Source: Pacificimonas flava (GTDB taxonomy: Bacteria; Pseudomonadota; Alphaproteobacteria; Sphingomonadales; Sphingomonadaceae). From it: DNA of 64,000 nt. Under the pieces are notes generated by a model. That model saw nothing but the letters and a program-made list of their open reading frames with translations, was not told the origin of the DNA and ran no database searches. The number at the start of each line of letters is the position of its first letter. The first letter of the stretch is position 1. Below, piece after piece: positions 46,744-57,668 of the stretch. The translations under genes and the position numbers were made by a program. The DNA lies in assembly GCF_000342165.1 (NCBI RefSeq), contig NZ_AMRV01000001.1:496001-560000 (forward strand). Reading direction: 5' to 3'.

Positions 46744-49700
46744 TTATGCGGAAAGCGATACGCTTGCAACGCCGTGCACACCGCCTGCCTGGTGCGCAAG
46801 CTCGGAGTCGACGGCGACGTTCTCGCCGAGATCGAGAACCGCGACTCCGCCCGACAACAGACGAATGTGAAGCGTTACGCAGCCCTGGCCGGGCGCAGCC
46901 TCGAAGAGGGTCTTCAGCGGTTGGAGAGCGCTCTCTTCGGCGGTGATCGCCAACCGCGCCCGTCCGCCGGCTGCGAGATCCTTCAATTTCAGAACGCCGC
47001 GCGCCGAGACTCGCGGTGTATCCTCTCCGGGCGACCAGCGCAGTTCAGCCGACAGCAGCATGGGTTCGCCCTCCGATGCGGCCTCCTGAATCGATTCCTG
47101 CACTTCCGAGTCGAACGCGCTGACCATGAATTGCCCGGTCTCGTCCGACATGGTGGCGAGCAGATATTTGTCGCCGCCCTTCTGCGGGGTCTGCCAGCGC
47201 ATTCCTTCCACAAGGGCACCAAGCGTGACCTGTTCGCGTCCGCCACCCGGCGGGCCGCCAAGCTCGCAGCACCGGGCGAAACTCCTTGCGCCGCGCGCAT
47301 CCAGGACATGCTGCCATGCGCTGAGCGGATGCGAGGCGAAATAGAAGCCGAACGCATCGCGCTCTCCCGCCATGATGTCGGCAAGGCTCCAGCGTTCCAC
47401 ATTGGTGGCCCGCATCAGGGAAATCTCTCCGCCCCCCGCACCGCCACCGCCGAACAGCGCACCTTGCTGCGTGATGCGCGCCTCCGCAGCGGCCGCGGCC
47501 GCCGCCAGGATCGAACCGGCCATCGCATGCACCGCGGCGCGGTTCGCCTCCAGCGCGTCAAAGGCGCCGGCGCTCGCCAGCGTTTCGATCTGCCGCTTGT
47601 TCAGAAGCTTGGGATCCACGCGATTGGCAAAGTCGCTAAGCGATTTGTAGGGACCAGCCTTCTCGCGTTCTTCCGCGACGCCCTGCATCGCCTTCGTCCC
47701 CACGCCCTTCAACGCGGCGAGCGCATAACGGACGGCCTTCCCATCCTCCGTCCGCTCGACGGTGAATTTCTCCGTGGAGGCGTTGATGTCGGGCGGCAGG
47801 CAGGCGATGCCCGATTTTCTCGCATCCTCAAGGAACATGCCGAGCTTGTCGGTCAGCGACATGTCGAACTGCATGGATGCGGCATAGAATTCGGTCGGGT
47901 AATGCGCCTTCAGCCAGGCGGTCTGATAGGCGACGAGCGCATAGGCCGCAGCATGGGATTTGTTGAAGCCATAGCCCGCGAATTTCGCCACGAGTTCGAA
48001 GATATGGTCCGCCTGCCCGGGATCGACGCCTTGCTCCGCAGCGCCCGTCATGAAGCGCTCCTTCTGCTTGGCCATCTCCTCGGGCTTTTTCTTACCCATG
48101 GCACGGCGCAGCAGATCGGCTTCACCCAAGGAGTAACCGGCAAGCTCCTGCGCGATCTGCATCACCTGTTCCTGATAGATGATGACCCCGTAGGTCTCCG
48201 TCAGATATTGTTCGAGACGCGGGTGCAGATAGTCCGGTTTTTCCTGCCCGTGCTTCCGGCGCGCGTAAGAGGGTATGTTGTCCATCGGGCCGGGCCGATA
48301 GAGCGACACCAGTGCGATGATGTCGCCGAACTTGTCGGGCTTCACCAGCGACAGGGTGCGGCGCATCCCCTCCGATTCCAGCTGGAAGACGCCCGCCGTG
48401 TCGCCCCGCGCCATCAGCGCATAGGTGTCCGGATCGTCCCAGGGGATGGCCGACATGTCGGGCGCCGCGCCTTCGGTCTCTTCAATCAGTTCCAGTGCGC
48501 GCTGAATGACCGAGAGGGTCTTCAGACCGAGGAAGTCGAACTTTACGAGACCTGCCTGCTCCACCCACTTCATGTCGAACTGCGTGACCGGCATGTCAGA
48601 ACGCGGATCGCGGTAGAGCGGCACAAGCTGCGACAGCGGACGGTCGCCGATCACGACGCCGGCGGCGTGGGTGGAGCTGTGCCGCGGCATCCCCTCCAGT
48701 TTCAGCGCCAGCGTGATCAGGTGATCGACATCCTTGTCACGCGTCCGCTCCCGCCGCAGATCGACGTTTTCCTGTAGTGCGGTCGACAAATCCTGTGGAT
48801 TGGCGGGATTGTTGTCGATCATTTTCGCCAGCCGGTCGATCTGACCGTAGGGCATCTGCAACACGCGGCCGACGTCCTTCAGCACCGCACGCGCCTTCAG
48901 CTTGCCGAAGGTGATGATCTGCGCGACCTGATCGCGGCCATAGCGCTGCTGCACATAGCGAATGACTTCTCCGCGCCGCGTTTCGCAGAAGTCGATGTCG
49001 AAGTCGGGCATCGACACGCGTTCCGGGTTCAGGAACCGCTCGAACAGCAGGCCGAGCTGAATGGGATCGAGGTCGGTGATCGTCAACGACCAGGCCACGA
49101 CCGACCCGGCGCCCGAACCGCGCCCCGGTCCGACGGGGATGTCGTTCTCCTTTGCCCACTTGATGAAATCCGCAACGATCAGGAAGTAGCCCGGAAATCC
49201 CATCGTCTCGATGATGCCGAGTTCGTAGTCGAGCCGCTGGAAGTATGCCTCCCGGTCGGCATCCGGCAATCGCTCCAGACGTCTTTTCAGGCCCGCGCGT
49301 GCCTGCTCGCGCAGCGCCGCCGCCTCTCCCTCGAGGTCGCCCGCCAGGCTTGGCAGGATCGGCTTGCGCTGCGGCGCCATGACAGCGCATCGCTGCGCGA
49401 CGATCGCGGTGTTGTCGATCGCTTCGGGCAGGTCGGCGAAGGCCCTGCGCATCTCCGCCTCCGGCTTCAGCCAGCATTCCGCATTGGTGCGACGCCGGTC
49501 CTTGATGTCGATGTAGGTGGATCCCGCAATGCAAAGCATGGCGTCGTGGGCGGAGGCGAATTCGCGCTCGGGGAAACAAGCGGGGTTTGTGGCGACGATG
49601 GGCAGACCGCGCGCTTCCGCCCGATCGAGCAGCCCTTTTTCCGATGCCGCCTCTACGGGATCGCCGGTGCGGCAGATTTCCAGATACAGCCGCTCAGGGA

Positions 49701-50199
49701 ACAACGCGGCGAGCTCGTCCAGATAGGCATCGGCGGCGGCGCCCTGCTGTTCGGCGATCAACTGCGCAAGCGCACCCTCAGCGCCGGCCGTCAGACAGAT
49801 AAGGCCGTCTGTCCGGTCCTCCATCCGGTCGAAATCAATATGCGCGACTTCGGTGGGGTCGCTTGAGAGATGCGCCTCGGAAACAAGGTGGATCAGATTG
49901 GCGTAGCCCGTCTCGTCCTGCGCCAGAAGAACCAGCCAGTCCAGAATAGGACGCCCGCCGACCGCGCGGCCGCCGGGCCGTTCCACCGCCACCATCGCGC
50001 CGATAATCGGTTGAACGCCCTTTGCGGACAGGACCGCCGAATATTCCATGGCCGCGAACAGCACGGACCGGTCCACCAGAGCGGCGGCCGGAACTCCTTG
50101 CTTTTCACAGATCGCCGCAATCTGGGCAGGGTGAACTGCCCCCTCCAGCATCGAATAGGACGATTGGATGCGCAGCGGAACGTACGGCAGATTTGGCAT
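46744..50199 (-). CDS. dnaE: DNA polymerase III alpha subunit
   Basis: 1151-residue replicative polymerase. The catalytic Asp pair is in PDFDIDFCE (near residue 400) and the third in KFDFLGLKT. The helix-hairpin-helix and OB-fold regions follow. The N-terminal PHP domain is degenerate: its first histidine motif reads RIQSSYS and the DHG motif reads DRS, so it cannot bind metals normally and proofreading must come from DnaQ. The start at 50199 has no Shine-Dalgarno sequence but a -10-like hexamer 6 bases upstream. Confidence 0.97.
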   Translation of the reverse strand: MPNLPYVPLRIQSSYSMLEGAVHPAQIAAICEKQGVPAAALVDRSVLFAAMEYSAVLSAKGVQPIIGAMVAVERPGGRAVGGRPILDWLVLLAQDETGYANLIHLVSEAHLSSDPTEVAHIDFDRMEDRTDGLICLTAGAEGALAQLIAEQQGAAADAYLDELAALFPERLYLEICRTGDPVEAASEKGLLDRAEARGLPIVATNPACFPEREFASAHDAMLCIAGSTYIDIKDRRRTNAECWLKPEAEMRRAFADLPEAIDNTAIVAQRCAVMAPQRKPILPSLAGDLEGEAAALREQARAGLKRRLERLPDADREAYFQRLDYELGIIETMGFPGYFLIVADFIKWAKENDIPVGPGRGSGAGSVVAWSLTITDLDPIQLGLLFERFLNPERVSMPDFDIDFCETRRGEVIRYVQQRYGRDQVAQIITFGKLKARAVLKDVGRVLQMPYGQIDRLAKMIDNNPANPQDLSTALQENVDLRRERTRDKDVDHLITLALKLEGMPRHSSTHAAGVVIGDRPLSQLVPLYRDPRSDMPVTQFDMKWVEQAGLVKFDFLGLKTLSVIQRALELIEETEGAAPDMSAIPWDDPDTYALMARGDTAGVFQLESEGMRRTLSLVKPDKFGDIIALVSLYRPGPMDNIPSYARRKHGQEKPDYLHPRLEQYLTETYGVIIYQEQVMQIAQELAGYSLGEADLLRRAMGKKKPEEMAKQKERFMTGAAEQGVDPGQADHIFELVAKFAGYGFNKSHAAAYALVAYQTAWLKAHYPTEFYAASMQFDMSLTDKLGMFLEDARKSGIACLPPDINASTEKFTVERTEDGKAVRYALAALKGVGTKAMQGVAEEREKAGPYKSLSDFANRVDPKLLNKRQIETLASAGAFDALEANRAAVHAMAGSILAAAAAAAEARITQQGALFGGGGAGGGEISLMRATNVERWSLADIMAGERDAFGFYFASHPLSAWQHVLDARGARSFARCCELGGPPGGGREQVTLGALVEGMRWQTPQKGGDKYLLATMSDETGQFMVSAFDSEVQESIQEAASEGEPMLLSAELRWSPGEDTPRVSARGVLKLKDLAAGGRARLAITAEESALQPLKTLFEAAPGQGCVTLHIRLLSGGVAVLDLGENVAVDSELAHQAGGVHGVASVSLSA

Positions 50200-50205
50200 C
50201 CGGCG

Positions 50206-50234
50206 ATGCTATCCGTTCTGACGCGTCATTTCAG
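50206..50234 (-). promoter_or_regulatory. Predicted promoter giving a leaderless dnaE transcript
   Basis: Minus strand CTGAAA (50234-50229), 17 bases, TAGCAT (50211-50206), then 6 bases to the dnaE ATG. Each hexamer matches 4 of 6 consensus positions. No ribosome site is seen, which fits a leaderless message. Confidence 0.38.
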
Positions 50235-50484
50235 CCGATTCGATGCGCAGCTTCTGCCGCTCTCGGCCCGCAAAAGCCATTCGGGCGGCAGGATCGCTTA
50301 TGAAGGATATACCACATATGTCACCCTGTATTCGATAAAGCGTTTCAATTGCCTGACCAGTAGAATGCTGAGCGCTGCTCGTCTGTTCTGAATATTCGGA
50401 TCATCGCAATTCAGGTGGCGCAAAATCTCGTCGTCGCCACATTGGTGGTCCTGAACGCAAACAAGAGTAATTGGAGTAACTGTT

Positions 50485-50775
50485 ATGCGTACCAAACTGA
50501 TCACCGCCGCAATTATGGCAGGCAGCATGTTCGCGGGTCATGCCGCAATCGCGCAGGACATGCCGGCAGATCCGATGAACGACCCGGCCTCGCAGCCGAC
50601 AGAACCGATGACGGACCCGTCCATGGCACCGGCGCCGGACACCATGACGGATACTCCGGCAGCCAATCTTGATACGGACGGCGACGGTGTTGCCGATGCC
50701 TGGGACACCAACGGCGACGGGCAGCCTGACGCCTGGGACAAGGACGGCGACGGACAGCCCGATCCGCGGCTCTAA
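50485..50775 (+). CDS. Small secreted protein with DxDGDG calcium-type repeats
   Basis: 96-residue protein. Signal peptide residues 1-24 (cleavage near AIAQD). Residues 25-60 are Pro-, Asp-, Met- and Thr-rich. The C-terminus has three tandem repeats of 11 residues of the type D-x-[DN]-G-D-G-x-x-D-[AP] (DTDGDGVADAW, DTNGDGQPDAW, DKDGDGQPD), like thrombospondin type 3 or dockerin calcium loops. It probably binds calcium outside the inner membrane. GGAG lies 9 bases upstream of the ATG. Two hairpins follow. A 285-base noncoding gap upstream contains a small hairpin (GTGGCG at 50415, CGCCAC at 50435) but no clear promoter. Confidence 0.8.
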   Translation: MRTKLITAAIMAGSMFAGHAAIAQDMPADPMNDPASQPTEPMTDPSMAPAPDTMTDTPAANLDTDGDGVADAWDTNGDGQPDAWDKDGDGQPDPRL

Positions 50776-50782
50776 ACTTTAC

Positions 50783-50814
50783 GGCGGACCTCGCTAAACA
50801 AGGTGAGGTCCGCC
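50783..50814 (+). terminator. First hairpin after the calcium-repeat gene
   Basis: GGCGGACCTC (50783-50792) pairs with GAGGTCCGCC (50805-50814) perfectly. It begins 8 bases after the stop codon. The following sequence (GATTATAATC) has few Ts, so it may protect the 3' end rather than terminate. Confidence 0.55.
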
Positions 50815-50837
50815 GATTATAATCAAAAGCACCAACT

Positions 50838-50880
50838 GGACTGCCGGCCCCTGCCCCCGCTCCCGGCAGTCCTTTTTTTT
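50838..50880 (+). terminator. Strong intrinsic terminator
   Basis: GGACTGCCGG (50838-50847) and CCGGCAGTCC (50863-50872) pair perfectly and are followed by eight Ts (50873-50880). It ends the calcium-repeat transcript and separates it from the convergent lolD gene. Confidence 0.92.
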
Positions 50881-50911
50881 CGACCTCCGTTCTACTGACA
50901 GTCCCCGCCCC

Positions 50912-51601
50912 TCAGGACAGTTCAGCCAGTCTGCCCTCGTGCAGTTCCACCACGCGGTCCATCTGGCCGGCGAGGGCGCGGTTGTGCGTCGCAATGAGCG
51001 CAGACGATCCATGACCGCGAACGACCCGCAGGAACTCCCCCAGCACACGTGCCGAGGTGGCCTCATCGAGATTGCCGGTCGGCTCGTCGGCAAGGACCAG
51101 GACCGGTCTGTTCGCAAGGGCGCGGGCAACCGCCACACGCTGCTGCTCACCGCCGGAAAGCTGGCTGGGCCGGTGCTCCAGCCGCTGCCCCAGCCCAAGC
51201 TCCGTCAGCAGCTCTGTGGCGTGGGACACCGCCTTCTCACGCGGCTGGTTGGCGATGAGTTGCGGCATGACCACATTCTCAATCGCGTTGAAATCCGGCA
51301 GCAGATGGTGAAATTGATAGACGAAGCCCAACTGGTCACGGCGAACCTGCGTCCGCATGGCGGCATCGGCCTTCTCGACAGCCTGTCCGGCAATGCGGAT
51401 CGAGCCTTCGAATCCGCCCTCCAGCAGGCCGATGGCCTGCAACATCGTCGACTTGCCCGATCCCGAGGGGCCCAGAAGCGCAACGATTTCGCCTGCGGCC
51501 ACGGATAGATCGACGCCCCGCAACACCTCGATGGTCACGTCGCCCTGGCGAAAATTCCGCGAGAGGCCGGTCACTTCCAGTACGTTCGTCGCGTCATTCA
51601 T
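50912..51601 (-). CDS. lolD: Lipoprotein-releasing ABC transporter ATPase LolD
   Basis: 229-residue ABC ATPase powering release of outer-membrane lipoproteins to LolA. Walker [11 protein letters not shown]-loop QFHHLLPDF, signature LSGGEQQR and Walker [14 protein letters not shown] are present. [14 protein letters not shown] is typical of LolD. It overlaps lolC by 8 bases. Confidence 0.95.
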   Translation of the reverse strand: MNDATNVLEVTGLSRNFRQGDVTIEVLRGVDLSVAAGEIVALLGPSGSGKSTMLQAIGLLEGGFEGSIRIAGQAVEKADAAMRTQVRRDQLGFVYQFHHLLPDFNAIENVVMPQLIANQPREKAVSHATELLTELGLGQRLEHRPSQLSGGEQQRVAVARALANRPVLVLADEPTGNLDEATSARVLGEFLRVVRGHGSSALIATHNRALAGQMDRVVELHEGRLAELS

Positions 51602-52841
51602 AGCGTAGCACCTCGACCGGATCGGTACTTGCCGCCTTCCAGGCGGGGTACAGGGTCGCGAGGAAGCTGAGAATGAGCGCGACCAGAACGATGATCGTCA
51701 CTTCCAGCGGATTCGTCTGTGCCGGCAACTTTGTCAGGTAGCGGATAGAGGGGTCCCAAAGCTCGACGCCGGTCATCGCGCTGATGCCCTCCACCACATT
51801 CTGCCGGAAATACAGGAAGGTGAAGCCGAGTATGAGGCCCAGAACGATGCCTGCCGCGCCAATCAGGGTGCCGACGCTGACGAAGATGCGCATCATCGCC
51901 GCGCGGGACGCGCCCATCGTGCGCAAAATCGCGATATCCTTCGTCTTGGCGCGCACCAGCATGATCAGACTCGTCAGGATGTTGAAGCAGGCAACGAGGA
52001 TGATGAAGCCGACGACCACGAACATGACGGTTCGTTCGACGCTGAGCGCCTGAAACAGCACGCCGTTCATCTGCCGCCAGTCCACCAATACGCCCCGCCC
52101 CCGGATCATCGGCGGCACGGGCGAAAGGATTTCACCGACCCGGTCCGCATTCACCGTCTTGATGGTGATCAGGCCGATATCGTGCCCCATACTGAGATAG
52201 GTTTGCGCGTTCGCCAACGGCATCAACACGAAGGTCTTGTCATATTCGAAGATGCCGATTTCCATGATGGCATCCACGCGGTACGGTACGATACGCGGCG
52301 TCGTCCCGAAGGGCGTGACCCGCCCCTCCGGCGAAATCAGCGAAATGGTGTCGCCAAGATTGATGCCCATGGTCTCCGCCAGGCGGGACCCGATCGCGAC
52401 GGAGTTCTCTCCTTCGAAAACCGCCTCGAAACTTCCGGCGATGGCGCTGCCGGCAAGCTGTTCCTGCCCCATCAGATCCCGGTATCGCATCCCGCGCAGC
52501 AGCACGCCCTCTGCCCGGTTCCGGTGACTGGCAAGAAGCGGCTGTTCGATGATGGGCGCGGCCGACGTCACGCCGGGCAGGCTCTCGATATCCTCGATCA
52601 GCGGCTGCCAGTCCGGCAGGCGGCCGGCATAACCCTGGACGACGGCATCGCCGTTCAGGCTGTTGATCGAACCGAAAAGCTCGGCGCGAAACCCGTTCAT
52701 GACCGACATGACCGCGATCAGGGCCGCGACACCAAGCGCCACCGCGATGAGGGAGATGGTGGCGACGAGAAAGATGAATCCCTCGCTGCGACCGGGCATC
52801 AGATAGCGCCGGGCGATAATCCGTTCATAAGCGGTCAGCAT
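51594..52841 (-). CDS. lolC: Lipoprotein-releasing system transmembrane protein LolC/E
   Basis: 415-residue FtsX-like permease with one N-terminal membrane segment, a large periplasmic domain and three C-terminal segments. [20 protein letters not shown] and the [21 protein letters not shown] segment are characteristic. Alphaproteobacteria have one such permease acting as a homodimer. It partners with LolD. The ATG at 52841 matches the conserved N-terminus. It follows proS by 76 bases. Confidence 0.93.
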   Translation of the reverse strand: MLTAYERIIARRYLMPGRSEGFIFLVATISLIAVALGVAALIAVMSVMNGFRAELFGSINSLNGDAVVQGYAGRLPDWQPLIEDIESLPGVTSAAPIIEQPLLASHRNRAEGVLLRGMRYRDLMGQEQLAGSAIAGSFEAVFEGENSVAIGSRLAETMGINLGDTISLISPEGRVTPFGTTPRIVPYRVDAIMEIGIFEYDKTFVLMPLANAQTYLSMGHDIGLITIKTVNADRVGEILSPVPPMIRGRGVLVDWRQMNGVLFQALSVERTVMFVVVGFIILVACFNILTSLIMLVRAKTKDIAILRTMGASRAAMMRIFVSVGTLIGAAGIVLGLILGFTFLYFRQNVVEGISAMTGVELWDPSIRYLTKLPAQTNPLEVTIIVLVALILSFLATLYPAWKAASTDPVEVLRYE

Positions 52842-52917
52842 GACCGGATATACCCGCCCCAACCGGCGCATCCCCCGTCAGCCGGACATTCGAAATCGGT
52901 GCAGCGCGGCACGAGGG

Positions 52918-54207
52918 TCAGCCCGCCACCTTTTCAAGCGCATCCTCGAGCGAGAGGTCAGTGCGTTCGCCCGTTCTACGGTTCTTCACCTCGACCGTTC
53001 CGGCACTGACGCCCTTTGGTCCAACGATCAGTTGCCAGGGCAAACCGATCAGGTCCATGCCCGCAAACTTCGCGCCCCCGCGCTCGTCACGGTCGTCATA
53101 GAGCACCTCGACGCCCGCATTCGTCAGGCGTTCGTAGATGGTATCGCAGAGGCTGTCGCAGCCCGCATCACCCTGCCGCAGATTGATGATCCCGACGCGG
53201 TACGGCGCGATCTGCTCGGGCCAGACGATGCCGCTCTCATCGTGACAGGCTTCGATGACGGCCCCCATCAGACGCGAAACGCCAACACCATAGCTGCCCA
53301 TCAGGGGGTGCACCTGCGTGCCGTCCCGGCCCTGAACGGTAAAGCCCATGCTCTGCGTGTATTTCGTTCCGAAGGCGAAGATATGTCCGACCTCTATGCC
53401 CCGCCGCTTCAGAAGGCGCTCCTGGGGCACAGGACAATCCATGACCTTCTCGTGCTCTTCCTCCTCCATCGCATAGGTGGCGGACAGCTTTGCGACGGCA
53501 TCCGGGTCGTCGATCGAAATGTCTTCCAAGGCCGCATCATAGAAGATGGCGCTTTCACCCGTATCCGCCAGAACATGGAATTCGTGGCTGAGGTCACCGC
53601 CGATGGGGCCGGAGGGTGCGCGGACGGGAACCGCCTTCAGACCCAGCGCGGCGAATGTCCGCAAATAGGCCTGGAATTGCTTGTTGTACGACACCCGCAT
53701 GCCGTCCTCGTCCAGGTCGAAGCTGTAGGCATCCTTCATCAGGAATTCACGCCCGCGCATCACACCAAAGCGAGGGCGACGTTCGTCGCGGAACTTCCAC
53801 TGAATGTGATAGAACATTTTCGGAAGGTCGCGGTAACTCGTCGCCGAGGACAGGAACAGATCCGTCAGCATTTCCTCGTTGGTCGGGCCGTAGAGCATGT
53901 CCCGTCCGTGCCGATCCTGCAGCCGCAACATCTCTGGGCCGTAGGCGTCGTAGCGGCCGCTCTTGCGCCACAGGTCTGCGGCCTGAACGGTGGGCATCAG
54001 CAGTTCGGCCGCGCCGGCCCGGTCCTGTTCAGCCCTGACGATATTCTCGATCTTCTGCAGCACCCGGAAGCCCAGCGGCAGCCACGCATAAATGCCGGCC
54101 GCCGTCTGACGCACCAGGCCGGCACGCAGCATCAGCTGGTGCGAAACGATCTGTGCTTCGGACGGGTTTTCCTTGAGAACCGGAACAAAGGTCTGGGTCA
54201 TACGCAT
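52918..54207 (-). CDS. proS: Prolyl-tRNA synthetase, short alphaproteobacterial type
   Basis: 429-residue class II synthetase charging tRNA-Pro. Motif 2 ([25 protein letters not shown] spread over two segments) and motif 3 ([14 protein letters not shown]) are present. The editing insertion of the longer bacterial form is missing, as in alphaproteobacteria. The ATG at 54207 aligns with the family start ([15 protein letters not shown]); no Shine-Dalgarno is seen. Confidence 0.96.
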   Translation of the reverse strand: MRMTQTFVPVLKENPSEAQIVSHQLMLRAGLVRQTAAGIYAWLPLGFRVLQKIENIVRAEQDRAGAAELLMPTVQAADLWRKSGRYDAYGPEMLRLQDRHGRDMLYGPTNEEMLTDLFLSSATSYRDLPKMFYHIQWKFRDERRPRFGVMRGREFLMKDAYSFDLDEDGMRVSYNKQFQAYLRTFAALGLKAVPVRAPSGPIGGDLSHEFHVLADTGESAIFYDAALEDISIDDPDAVAKLSATYAMEEEEHEKVMDCPVPQERLLKRRGIEVGHIFAFGTKYTQSMGFTVQGRDGTQVHPLMGSYGVGVSRLMGAVIEACHDESGIVWPEQIAPYRVGIINLRQGDAGCDSLCDTIYERLTNAGVEVLYDDRDERGGAKFAGMDLIGLPWQLIVGPKGVSAGTVEVKNRRTGERTDLSLEDALEKVAG

Positions 54208-54339
54208 GGGCAGCGCTGTTAGCAGAGCCGCGCGGCGGCGCAAGAAAAGGCGCGCGCGAAACGACAGATTGTTCGCGGCCGCTTATCCCTTGCAGGCCAG
54301 CTTCTTCCGGCTTGCTCTTTCCGGCGCGCGTTCGTCCGC

Positions 54340-54345
54340 TATAGT
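54340..54345 (+). promoter_or_regulatory. -10 element giving a probable leaderless LD-carboxypeptidase mRNA
   Basis: TATAGT at 54340-54345 (5 of 6 consensus) is followed by 7 bases and the ATG at 54353. No Shine-Dalgarno is present. A good -35 hexamer is not seen. Confidence 0.38.
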
Positions 54346-54352
54346 TTCGCCC

Positions 54353-55399
54353 ATGTTCGACCGACGTACCGCGCTGGCGGGCCTTGCGGCCGCTGCCCTT
54401 CCCCTCGCTCCAGCGACTGGCCAGTTACGCAACCCCTCGCCGCCCACCGCCACCAGGCGCGCCCCCCGACTGCGCCCCGGTGATACGGTTGGGCTTGTCC
54501 AGCCGGCCGGCTTCGTCGCGGACGGCTTCGAACTGGATATCGTCAAGGAGACGATACGCGCGATGGACCTCGTTCCCAAGGCATCGCAGCACCTGGAGGA
54601 GCGGCACGGCTATCTGGCGGGAACCGACCGGGAACGTGCCGAAGACCTGAACCGCATGTATGCCGACGACACGGTCAGGGCGGTCTTCGCTGTCCGGGGC
54701 GGCTGGGGATCGGCGAGAATATTGCCGCTCCTCGACTGGAACGTCATCGCCGCCAATCCGAAGCTGTTGATCGGCTACAGTGACATCACCGCGCTGCACA
54801 TGGCGTTCCAGCGGCTGGCGGGATTTCCGACAATTCACGGACCGACCGGCAATGCGAGCTGGCCCGAGAGGAGCTGGGCCCTGTTCCGCGAACTCGCCTT
54901 CGAGGGCGCAACGCCGCTGATCGTCAATCCGGATTCGCATGCGGACCGGCTCGTGCAGACAGCATACCGCACACAGCTCTTTCGGTCCGGCAAGGCCACG
55001 GGCCCTCTCCTTGGCGGCAATCTCACCGTGCTGTCTGCCTTGGTCGGCACGCCCTATCTGCCGGATTTCGCCGGGGCGATCCTGTTCCTGGAAGATGTCG
55101 GAGAGGCCCCCTACCGCATCGACCGCATGCTGACGCAGCTTTCCCTGGCGGGCATCCTGCCGCAGGTGGCGGGCGTCGTCTTCGGGACGTGCAGCGACTG
55201 CACCGCCGACAGGGCCTTTGGGGGGTTCACCCTGAACCAGGTTTTGCAGCAGCACCTCCAGCCCCTCGGCGTGCCGGCCTTTGGCGGCGCCCGTTTCGGA
55301 CATATCGCCGATCAGGCCAGCCTGCCTGAGGGCGTCCGCGCCGAAATCGACGCGGACGCGGGTTCCATTCGGATCCTCGAACCCGCTGTTGCCCCGTAG
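54353..55399 (+). CDS. ldcA: LD-carboxypeptidase (S66 family), exported
   Basis: 348-residue serine peptidase of the LdcA/MccF family, cutting the L,D bond of tetrapeptide stems. The nucleophile Ser is in IGYSDITAL, the Glu in LEDVGEAPY and the His in GARFGHIAD. The first 24 residues carry a twin-arginine-like signal (FDRRTALAGLAAAALPLAP). The classical enteric LdcA is cytoplasmic, so this one would act in the periplasm. It converges with pyrG with 18 bases between. A longer frame back to 54173 overlaps proS and is rejected. Confidence 0.9.
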   Translation: MFDRRTALAGLAAAALPLAPATGQLRNPSPPTATRRAPRLRPGDTVGLVQPAGFVADGFELDIVKETIRAMDLVPKASQHLEERHGYLAGTDRERAEDLNRMYADDTVRAVFAVRGGWGSARILPLLDWNVIAANPKLLIGYSDITALHMAFQRLAGFPTIHGPTGNASWPERSWALFRELAFEGATPLIVNPDSHADRLVQTAYRTQLFRSGKATGPLLGGNLTVLSALVGTPYLPDFAGAILFLEDVGEAPYRIDRMLTQLSLAGILPQVAGVVFGTCSDCTADRAFGGFTLNQVLQQHLQPLGVPAFGGARFGHIADQASLPEGVRAEIDADAGSIRILEPAVAP

Positions 55400-55417
55400 A
55401 AACGTGTAATCTGCTCT

Positions 55418-57094
<1,677 letters not shown>

Positions 57095-57135
57095 CTAAAT
57101 CGCGGCGATGCCGCTTTTCCCGCCGTTTCGCTCGG

Positions 57136-57594
57136 CTACTCGGCCACCGGCACGTCGTCGCCGGATGTCGTCTCCGCTGCGCCTTCATCGCGCGTCCCGG
57201 GAATGCCGAAAGGCACCTCGTCAAGGGACTGGGTCGGCGTCGTGAGAGCGGGGTCGGAGGGATCGTCGCCGCCCACCTCGTCGGCCACTTCGGGCGCGGC
57301 GGAGGTCGGGTCGTTCGCCAGGGACGTGTCGATCGAGGAGACGTCCCGGCCCTGCGCCGCCAGAATTGCCATAAGCAGCGAGGTTCCGATGAACAGCGCG
57401 GCCAGCCAGCAGGTCGCCTTCGTGAGCAGATTGCCAGCACCGCGTGCCGTCATTAGCCCGCCCGGTCCCCCGCCCACACCCAGCGCGCCGCCTTCCGACC
57501 GCTGCATGAGAATGACCGCGACCAGCCCGATGGCCAGCAGCGTGTGAACGACGAGAAGAAAGGTGTGAATGGCAGATGACATAGTCGCGCGCAT
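57136..57594 (-). CDS. secG: Preprotein translocase subunit SecG
   Basis: SecG of up to 152 residues. Two membrane segments (FLLVVHTLLAIGLVAVILM and CWLAALFIGTSLLMAILA) flank the conserved QRSEGGALGVGGG loop. The C-terminal tail of about 60 residues is acidic and low in complexity. The first ATG at 57594 has GAGG upstream; the ATG at 57582 would give a more typical N-terminus. Neighbourhood tpiA-secG-pyrG is common in alphaproteobacteria. Confidence 0.93.
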   Translation of the reverse strand: MRATMSSAIHTFLLVVHTLLAIGLVAVILMQRSEGGALGVGGGPGGLMTARGAGNLLTKATCWLAALFIGTSLLMAILAAQGRDVSSIDTSLANDPTSAAPEVADEVGGDDPSDPALTTPTQSLDEVPFGIPGTRDEGAAETTSGDDVPVAE

Positions 57595-57668
57595 CTAGGG
57601 CCGCCTCATGGCCGAGGCAAGAGCGGCGGGGCAGACGGGCGGCTCCGGCCCCGTCCGTGCCCGCCTGG

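Noticed and set aside
46687-48777. Open frame of about 700 codons antisense to dnaE
   Set aside because: Shadow of the dnaE codon pattern; no domain and no ribosome site.
50298-50528. 76-codon minus-strand frame in the gap upstream of the calcium-repeat gene
   Set aside because: It overlaps the signal-peptide coding start of that gene, has no ribosome site and an unlikely composition.
57102-57117. GCGGC-GAT-GCCGC-TTTT hairpin between secG and pyrG
   Set aside because: The T run is on the plus strand, where no gene ends. On the coding strand the hairpin lacks Ts; the 3-base loop and short stem are weak.
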